Below, piece by piece: positions 4,917 to 9,748 of a DNA stretch of 9,748 nucleotides (its first letter is position 1; the number at the start of each line of letters is the position of its first letter). The position numbers and the translations under genes are program-made. The notes under the pieces are model-generated. The model was not told the DNA's origin. It was given only the letters and a program-made list of their open reading frames with translations, and ran no database searches. The stretch lies in assembly GCA_030599515.1 (NCBI GenBank), contig JAUVNV010000080.1, forward strand, positions 1 to 9,748, written 5' to 3'. This stretch comes from Acidimicrobiia bacterium. Lineage in GTDB: Bacteria; Actinomycetota; Acidimicrobiia; Spongiisociales; UBA5794.

Positions 4917-7634
4917 CTACGCGTGATCCTCTCCGAGCGCATGCTCGACGCGGGCGACGTCGAGCGTCGCTTCGCCACGCCGACGGTGCCACCGATCCCA
5001 CACCACCAGCATCGAAGGCAAGACGAGAATCGCGGCGAGCAGCGACAGCAGGATCGTATATGCCGTGACGAATCCGAACTGGCGGAATGGGATCGTCGTT
5101 GACGTCATCAGGATTCCGAATCCGAAGATCGTCGTCATCGCCGATCCGGCCAAAGCACCACCCGTGTGGGTCAGTGTCGACTGAATGGCGTCGTTCTCAT
5201 CGTCGCTGCGGATCCGGTCCTCTTCGTAGCGGTGTGTGACGTGGATCATGTACGGGATTCCGATTCCGACGGCGAGCGCAGCAACGGTCGCGGTGATCGG
5301 GCCGAACGGGATACCGACGGCCCACATGATCCCGAACGACAAGACGACGACGAGGACAACCGGCAGTGTCGTGATGACTCCGAGCATCGGACGACGCACC
5401 TCGTACCAGAAGTTCACGACCAGCAAGATGAGCACAACGATGAGCGTGTACATCAGCGAGGTGATCTGAGAGTCGCGCAGCGTGCCGATGATCACCTCCG
5501 AGATGATCTCATTGGAGGTCGGCACTGCAGTCAAACCCTCGTCCGTGACGGGTGTGAATGCCATGGCGAGATCAGCCCGGAGTGCACCCGCCCCCACCTC
5601 CCCCGCTTGGGTCTGAATGGTGAACAACGCGGATGAGTAGGCGCCCGCGTCGTCCACCCACAGGACCCTGGAAGCAGATTCTGGGTCGGCAGCGAACAGT
5701 GCCCCATAGAGCGCCTCGACGTTCGCTGAGTTGGAGACTGTGATGCTGTTCGCTGTCATTCCTGCCGCATCGACCGCCTGAGCCACGGAGACGTCGAACG
5801 ATGGCGAGTCCGGATTCGAGAGCTGAAGCACGAGGGCGACCGGGGACTCCGCAGCAGGGAATGTGCCGAACTGGACGACGTCGTCGATCGCGGTCATGTT
5901 CATCGTCGACTCGACCATGGCGTTGTACGCGGCCGGTGTGGCCACACCCCCGTCGATCAATACCTGCGTCTTCTCCCCGAAACCACCGCCGTAGTCGGTG
6001 GCCAGAGTGTCGAGGGTCACCCGGTACGGCGAAGTCGTTGGAACGAAGTCCGTGAAGCTGAAGTTGGCCTCGAGACGGCTGGTGCCGAACACGCCCAGGG
6101 CCGCGAAGACGAGCGTGACGATCAGCGTCGGGATGGCCGCATGCTTCGCGAGCCAGGAGGTCTGGCCCATGAGCCTCGGCAGGAACCGCGCGTCTCCGCC
6201 CTTCAGGCTCTCTCGATCGAGCGTGCCTCTGTTCTCGGCCCGGCGGTCGAGGAGGAGGCGGACCGCGGGAACGAAGGTCATCATGATGATGAACGATGCG
6301 GTGATGCCGATCGCTGCGAGCACGCCGAACTCGCGCAGGCCAGGCATAGCGCTGATCAGGTTCGTGAGGAACCCGACCGCGGTCGTGATCGTGGCGAGCA
6401 CGAGCGCGATCCCGACCGTGCGTATCCCGGTGGTGATCGCATCGGCAACCGGTTCCCCCTCCGACACCTCTTCTCGATACCGCGACGTGATGTGGATCGA
6501 GTAGTCGACCCCGAGTCCGATCAGGAGGATCGGGAGGATCTGGGTCATCGGCCCGGCTTCCCCGTAGATGAAGTACCCCATGCCGTTCATGACCGAAACG
6601 GCGAAACCGATCCCCGCCATCGTCACGAGTGTGTCTGCGACGGTGCGGCGGAGACGGCCGGCGGCAACCGACCAGACGGCGAACACGAGGGCGAAGACCC
6701 CGAGCGCGGCCGGTAGCAACGTCGACGTCTGCCAATCTTCGATACCCGAGGGGAAGAGATGCGGGAAGCCCTTCGCCAGACCGGGGAGGACGAGCATCGT
6801 GATCGCACCGAGCATGGCGGCGATCCCAACCCCGACGATGATCTTGTTCCTTGGCTTCCTCGGCAGCACCAGGAACACCGTGGCGAGCACGAGGAGAATG
6901 ATGAACCCGGCGCTCGCGAAGAGGCGACTGATCTCGGCCTCGAACTCCCCGGAGTCTGAGAAGATCAACTCGATAGAGAAGGCCTCGGCCGTGTACCCGA
7001 CCGGGAGCGGCGCTGCCGCTATCGCTTCGGCCGTCGCGGCCGATGCTTCCACGAACGCTTCATCCTCAAAGTCGCCGACGGAGAACATGATCATCAGGCC
7101 ACTCGGCGATACGAGGGACTCCCGATCGGCGCTCGCCGGAAGCATGCCTGAAACGAAGCCCTGTTGATCGGCCGGGGTCTGCTCGAATGCCATGGCGTAG
7201 AGCGCCTTCACCTCGGCATCGCTGGTGGGGGCAGGGGCCCCGAAAGCGATCGCCTGAGCCACCGGCGCCATGTAGGACACGATCGCCGGCTGGTCCGGTG
7301 AAGACGAGAGATACTCGGCCATCGGCCCTGCTGTGATCGTGTTGCGAATCACCGTCGTGGCTGCGAGACCGTCGAGGGTCAACACGTCGCCGGACTCCGA
7401 TGACACGATGATCTGCATGACGCTCTGGTTCGTATCGGCTCCGAACCGTTCGTTGATCGCCTCCGCCGCGAGGATCTCCGGTGCGTCGGGAGCGAAACCT
7501 TCGTTCTGATCGTCGGATGGCTGGAATCGCCCTCCGAAGCTGCCGAGGACGAGGGCGACGACCACCGTCACGATGATGACGGCCCACGGTGCGCGGCGTA
7601 CAACCCAGGAAAGGGCGTTCACGAATCTCTTCAC
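4917..7634 (-). CDS. MMPL/RND-superfamily membrane transporter (HAE3-like)
   Basis: The protein (905 aa) has the duplicated MMPL/RND plan: a first helix (about 14-34), an extracytoplasmic domain (about 35-235), a helical bundle (about 236-465), then the same again with a helix at about 500-516, a second external domain (about 520-720) and a bundle at about 722-880. Such pumps use the proton gradient to export lipids or hydrophobic compounds; the substrate here is unknown. The first bundle carries the family motif GLGVDYSIHITSRYREE with Asp377-Tyr378. The matching motif in the second bundle reads GIGIPYMIHVTHRYEED, with Pro794 in place of the Asp. Two additional hydrophobic stretches (about 265-285 and 306-325) precede the first motif helix, so the first bundle seems larger than usual. 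The start is GTG at 7634 with AAGGA nine bases upstream. It lies 57 bp after thrS with no terminator between, so co-transcription is likely. Confidence 0.9.
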   Translation of the reverse strand: MKRFVNALSWVVRRAPWAVIIVTVVVALVLGSFGGRFQPSDDQNEGFAPDAPEILAAEAINERFGADTNQSVMQIIVSSESGDVLTLDGLAATTVIRNTITAGPMAEYLSSSPDQPAIVSYMAPVAQAIAFGAPAPTSDAEVKALYAMAFEQTPADQQGFVSGMLPASADRESLVSPSGLMIMFSVGDFEDEAFVEASAATAEAIAAAPLPVGYTAEAFSIELIFSDSGEFEAEISRLFASAGFIILLVLATVFLVLPRKPRNKIIVGVGIAAMLGAITMLVLPGLAKGFPHLFPSGIEDWQTSTLLPAALGVFALVFAVWSVAAGRLRRTVADTLVTMAGIGFAVSVMNGMGYFIYGEAGPMTQILPILLIGLGVDYSIHITSRYREEVSEGEPVADAITTGIRTVGIALVLATITTAVGFLTNLISAMPGLREFGVLAAIGITASFIIMMTFVPAVRLLLDRRAENRGTLDRESLKGGDARFLPRLMGQTSWLAKHAAIPTLIVTLVFAALGVFGTSRLEANFSFTDFVPTTSPYRVTLDTLATDYGGGFGEKTQVLIDGGVATPAAYNAMVESTMNMTAIDDVVQFGTFPAAESPVALVLQLSNPDSPSFDVSVAQAVDAAGMTANSITVSNSANVEALYGALFAADPESASRVLWVDDAGAYSSALFTIQTQAGEVGAGALRADLAMAFTPVTDEGLTAVPTSNEIISEVIIGTLRDSQITSLMYTLIVVLILLVVNFWYEVRRPMLGVITTLPVVLVVVLSFGIMWAVGIPFGPITATVAALAVGIGIPYMIHVTHRYEEDRIRSDDENDAIQSTLTHTGGALAGSAMTTIFGFGILMTSTTIPFRQFGFVTAYTILLSLLAAILVLPSMLVVWDRWHRRRGEATLDVARVEHALGEDHA

Positions 7635-7691
7635 AGTCTCCGGTCCTTCTGCTTTGGAACGGCCACCCGGACGGGCGCCGTGTGTTCGGTT
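7635..7691 (-). promoter_or_regulatory. Leader and ribosome binding site of the MMPL gene
   Basis: This thrS-MMPL gap has no TANNNT box. On the minus strand AAGGA (7648-7644) precedes the GTG by nine bases, and a closer GGAG lies three bases from it. CCGTTCC and GGACCGG, separated by AAAGCAGAA, could form a 7-bp stem with one mismatch that would partly cover the ribosome binding site. The segment AAAGCAGAAGG also occurs in the terminator hairpin at 4847-4890. Confidence 0.4.
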
Positions 7692-9626
7692 CTACCGCGG
7701 CGGGGCGTTGCGCTCAGCCAGGCCGGCAACGGCCTCGTCGAGTGGAATCCCCCGCTGTTCCGCATCATCTTCGCGGAGGCGCAGCCCCACCGTGCGATCT
7801 TCGACATCGCTGTCACCTACGACGAGGATCGCCGGATGCTTCTGCGTGATGGCCCTCCGGATCTTCTCACCGACGGTCTCGTCGGCATCATCGACCTCGA
7901 CTCGAACGCCCGCTTCCTTCAGCTCAGCAGCCACCTCGAACGCGTAGTCCTGATGGCGGTCGGCCACAGGGACGATCGTTGCCTGCACGGGAGAGAGCCA
8001 CGCAGGGAACGCGCCGGCATAGTGCTCGACTAGCACGGCGACGAACCGCTCGATGGATCCCAGGAGCGCGCGGTGGATCATGACGGGTCGTTCGCGCACG
8101 TTCTCCGACGACGTGTACGTGAGGCCGAAGTTCTCGGGTTGGGCAAAGTCGAGTTGGATCGTCGAGAGTTGCCAGCGCCGTCCGATCGCGTCCTTGACGT
8201 GGATATCGATCTTCGGTCCGTAGAACGATCCCTCTCCGTGAGCCATCTGGTACGGCAATTCGGCCTTCTCGAGCGCCTTTGCAAGTGACGCTTCCGCCAC
8301 GTCCCAGAGTTCGTCGGAACCGATCGACTTCTCCGGGTTCCGGGTCGAGAGTTCGGCTTCGAACTCGTCGAAGCCGAAGTCCCGGAGCACCATCAGGACG
8401 AAGTCGAGGAGGTTCTGAAGCTCGTTCGGCATCTGCTCGAAGGTGGTGAAGATGTGACTGTCGTCCTGGGTGAACCCGCGCGCCCGCAGGAGGCCGTGGA
8501 CGACTCCGGATCGCTCGTAGCGATAGACGGTCCCCAGCTCGAAGAAACGCAGCGGCAACTCGCGATAGCTTCTGCTCCGTGACTTGTAGATGAGGATGTG
8601 GAACGGGCAGTTCATCGGCTTCACGTAGTACTTCTGGCCCCCGTCGAGTTCCATCGCCGGGTACATGCTCTCGGCGTAGAACTGGAGATGGCCGCTCGTC
8701 TCCCAAAGCTCCGCCTTGGCGACGTGCGGGGATACGACGTACTCGTACCCGTTCGCGAGATGCGTTCTCCTGCTGTAGTCCTCAATCTCCTTGCGCAGCA
8801 GACCACCCTTGGGGTGCCACACCGCGAGTCCGCTCCCGAGATCGGACGGGAACGAATACAGATCGAGCTCAGTGCCGAGCTTGCGATGATCGCGTTTCTC
8901 GGCCTCCTCGAGTCGATTTAGATACTTGCGCAGTGCCTTGCGGTCTTCCCACGCGGTCCCGTAGATGCGCTGAAGCTGTGGGTTCTTCTCGTCACCCCGC
9001 CAGTACGCACCCGCAGAGCGCATCAGCTTCACAGCCTTGAGACGACCCGTCGACGACACGTGCGGCCCCCGGCACAGATCGACGAACGAGTCGTTGCGGT
9101 AGATCGAGACCTCGGTTGCACCGGCGCCTTCGGCTTCATCGACGCCGCGAATGATCTCCGACTTGAAGGGGTGGTCCGCGAACAGCTCGAGAGCATCGTC
9201 GATCGAGAGCGACTCCCGAACGAACGACTGGTCGATCTCGATGATCTCCTGCATGCGAGCCTCGATCCGATCGAGGTCTTCGGGGGTGAAGGGGCGGCCG
9301 ATGTCGAAGTCGTAGTAGAAGCCATCGGTGATCGGCGGCCCGATCGCGTACGTCGCTCCCGGATAGAGGTCGAGGACCGCCTGGGCCATCACGTGTGCAG
9401 CCGAGTGGCGCAGAACGTGTCGGCCTTCCTCGGTGTTCTCCGTGACGACGGAGAGCGCTCCGTCGCGATCGATCGGCCGGTTCAGGTCGAGTGTCTCCCC
9501 GTCCAACGTCACCGCCACGGCGGCGCGGGCCAGACCGGCGCCGATGGACGCAGCAACATCGAGACCGGTCGCTCCGTCCTCGTAGGAACGAACGGAACCG
9601 TCCGGAAGCTTGAGTTGTAGTGACAT
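7692..9626 (-). CDS. thrS: Threonyl-tRNA synthetase
   Basis: The enzyme charges tRNA-Thr with threonine and is full length (644 aa from the ATG at 9626). Domains in order: TGS (about 1-60, MSLQLKLPDGS...), the editing/SAD domain (about 65-225) with the HxxxH pair His74/His78 and Cys185/His189 in LCRGPH, the class II catalytic core (about 240-535), and the anticodon-binding domain (about 545-640). Zinc ligands Cys340 (MNCPFH), His391 (DDSHIF) and His518 (MIHRALLGS) are present, as are motif 2 (residues 360-392) and motif 3 (GSIERF). An in-frame GTG at 9635 would add three residues; ATG is preferred because it matches the usual TGS start. Neither has a clear Shine-Dalgarno sequence. thrS heads the same neighbourhood in mycobacteria; here the MMPL gene follows it. 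Confidence 0.97.
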   Translation of the reverse strand: MSLQLKLPDGSVRSYEDGATGLDVAASIGAGLARAAVAVTLDGETLDLNRPIDRDGALSVVTENTEEGRHVLRHSAAHVMAQAVLDLYPGATYAIGPPITDGFYYDFDIGRPFTPEDLDRIEARMQEIIEIDQSFVRESLSIDDALELFADHPFKSEIIRGVDEAEGAGATEVSIYRNDSFVDLCRGPHVSSTGRLKAVKLMRSAGAYWRGDEKNPQLQRIYGTAWEDRKALRKYLNRLEEAEKRDHRKLGTELDLYSFPSDLGSGLAVWHPKGGLLRKEIEDYSRRTHLANGYEYVVSPHVAKAELWETSGHLQFYAESMYPAMELDGGQKYYVKPMNCPFHILIYKSRSRSYRELPLRFFELGTVYRYERSGVVHGLLRARGFTQDDSHIFTTFEQMPNELQNLLDFVLMVLRDFGFDEFEAELSTRNPEKSIGSDELWDVAEASLAKALEKAELPYQMAHGEGSFYGPKIDIHVKDAIGRRWQLSTIQLDFAQPENFGLTYTSSENVRERPVMIHRALLGSIERFVAVLVEHYAGAFPAWLSPVQATIVPVADRHQDYAFEVAAELKEAGVRVEVDDADETVGEKIRRAITQKHPAILVVGDSDVEDRTVGLRLREDDAEQRGIPLDEAVAGLAERNAPPR

Positions 9627-9656
9627 GAGGAACACTCGCTGATTTCGGGGCCGCCA

Positions 9657-9662
9657 AGGCTA
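9657..9662 (-). promoter_or_regulatory. Candidate -10 box (TAGCCT) of thrS
   Basis: On the minus strand GTAGCCT resembles the GTAGACT found before pgsA and pdxS, and fits TANNNT. It predicts a transcript start near 9650 and a leader of about 24 bases. The -35 is weak (GTCGCA at 17 bp). A leader this short leaves no room for a T-box riboswitch or an attenuator. Confidence 0.3.
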
Positions 9663-9709
9663 CATCCTTCCCAATCTGATGCGACGCGTGCGACAATGGG
9701 ATCGAATAT

Positions 9710-9719
9710 GGAGGGAGGG
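9710..9719 (+). promoter_or_regulatory. Strong ribosome binding site of the right-edge gene
   Basis: A run of two overlapping GGAGG cores (9710-9714 and 9714-9718) stands four to eight bases before the ATG at 9723. This is the strongest Shine-Dalgarno match in the window and is the main reason to call a gene start at the edge. Confidence 0.65.
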
Positions 9720-9722
9720 ATC

Positions 9723-9748
9723 ATGGATGCTTACGCACTCGCGGAACG
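9723..9748 (+). CDS. Start of an unidentified gene running off the right edge
   Basis: An ATG follows an excellent ribosome binding site, and eight complete codons (MDAYALAE) are visible before the window ends. The gene is divergent from thrS. A possible -10 (GACAAT, 9692-9697) lies about 26 bases before the start codon. Eight residues are too few to assign a family, so no function is proposed. Confidence 0.5.

Noticed and set aside
5572..6735. A 387-codon minus-strand frame inside the MMPL gene
   Set aside because: It is an Arg/His-rich out-of-frame reading of the transporter; the other frame gives a continuous 905-residue membrane protein.
4917..7634. A frameshift or gene fusion as the origin of the asymmetric MMPL protein
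   Set aside because: The frame is continuous, both halves have the standard external-domain and bundle order, and composition does not change at the linker (about residues 462-495).
9627..9709. A T-box riboswitch or threonine attenuator upstream of thrS
   Set aside because: I see no T-box-like specifier hairpin, antiterminator or U-run terminator. The space before the divergent gene is under 100 bp and the predicted leader is about 24 bases.
1..9748. CRISPR arrays, tRNA or rRNA genes, insertion sequences, attachment sites or defence genes
   Set aside because: No regularly spaced repeats, cloverleaf sequences, transposase motifs or terminal inverted repeats were recognised; nearly all bases belong to known housekeeping or lipid genes.

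Overview
This is a GC-rich, gene-dense chromosomal window with actinobacterial character. The order thrS ... pgsA - acyltransferase - pimA - pdxS matches, from memory, the conserved phosphatidylinositol mannoside (PIM) neighbourhood of mycobacteria and streptomycetes. GTG starts, 4-nt stop/start overlaps and TAGACT-type -10 boxes fit Actinomycetota. I cannot fix the class; an uncultured Acidimicrobiia-like lineage is possible but unproven.

Layout from left to right. (1) A minus-strand cluster covers 1-3377 and is transcribed from right to left. It encodes a CDP-alcohol phosphatidyltransferase (likely phosphatidylinositol-phosphate synthase), a PatA-like acyltransferase, a PimA-like mannosyltransferase and PdxS (pyridoxal 5'-phosphate synthase), which runs off the left edge. 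The three lipid genes are joined by GTGA and ATGA overlaps, as expected for a translationally coupled PIM pathway at the inner face of the membrane. (2) A 123-bp divergent promoter region lies at 3378-3500. (3) A plus-strand type II citrate synthase occupies 3501-4793. (4) A convergent intergenic region at 4794-4916 holds a perfect 20-bp hairpin, likely a bidirectional terminator, and a short GTACTC-based repeat cluster. (5) A minus-strand MMPL/RND-type transporter (4917-7634) follows thrS (7692-9626) after a 65-codon-free gap of only 57 bp, probably on the same transcript. (6) The right edge carries a strong ribosome binding site and the first eight codons of an unidentified plus-strand gene.

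The genes are recognisable core or lipid-metabolism families. I found no CRISPR array, tRNA, rRNA, insertion sequence, toxin-antitoxin pair or phage gene, and no clear sign of an undescribed multi-gene system. The points most worth a second look are the transporter (one of its two expected membrane Asp-Tyr pairs reads Pro-Tyr, and it seems to have extra membrane helices), the arrangement of gltA and the transporter inside an otherwise conserved neighbourhood, the overlapping divergent promoters with a palindrome, and an 11-nt match between the terminator hairpin and the transporter's ribosome binding site.
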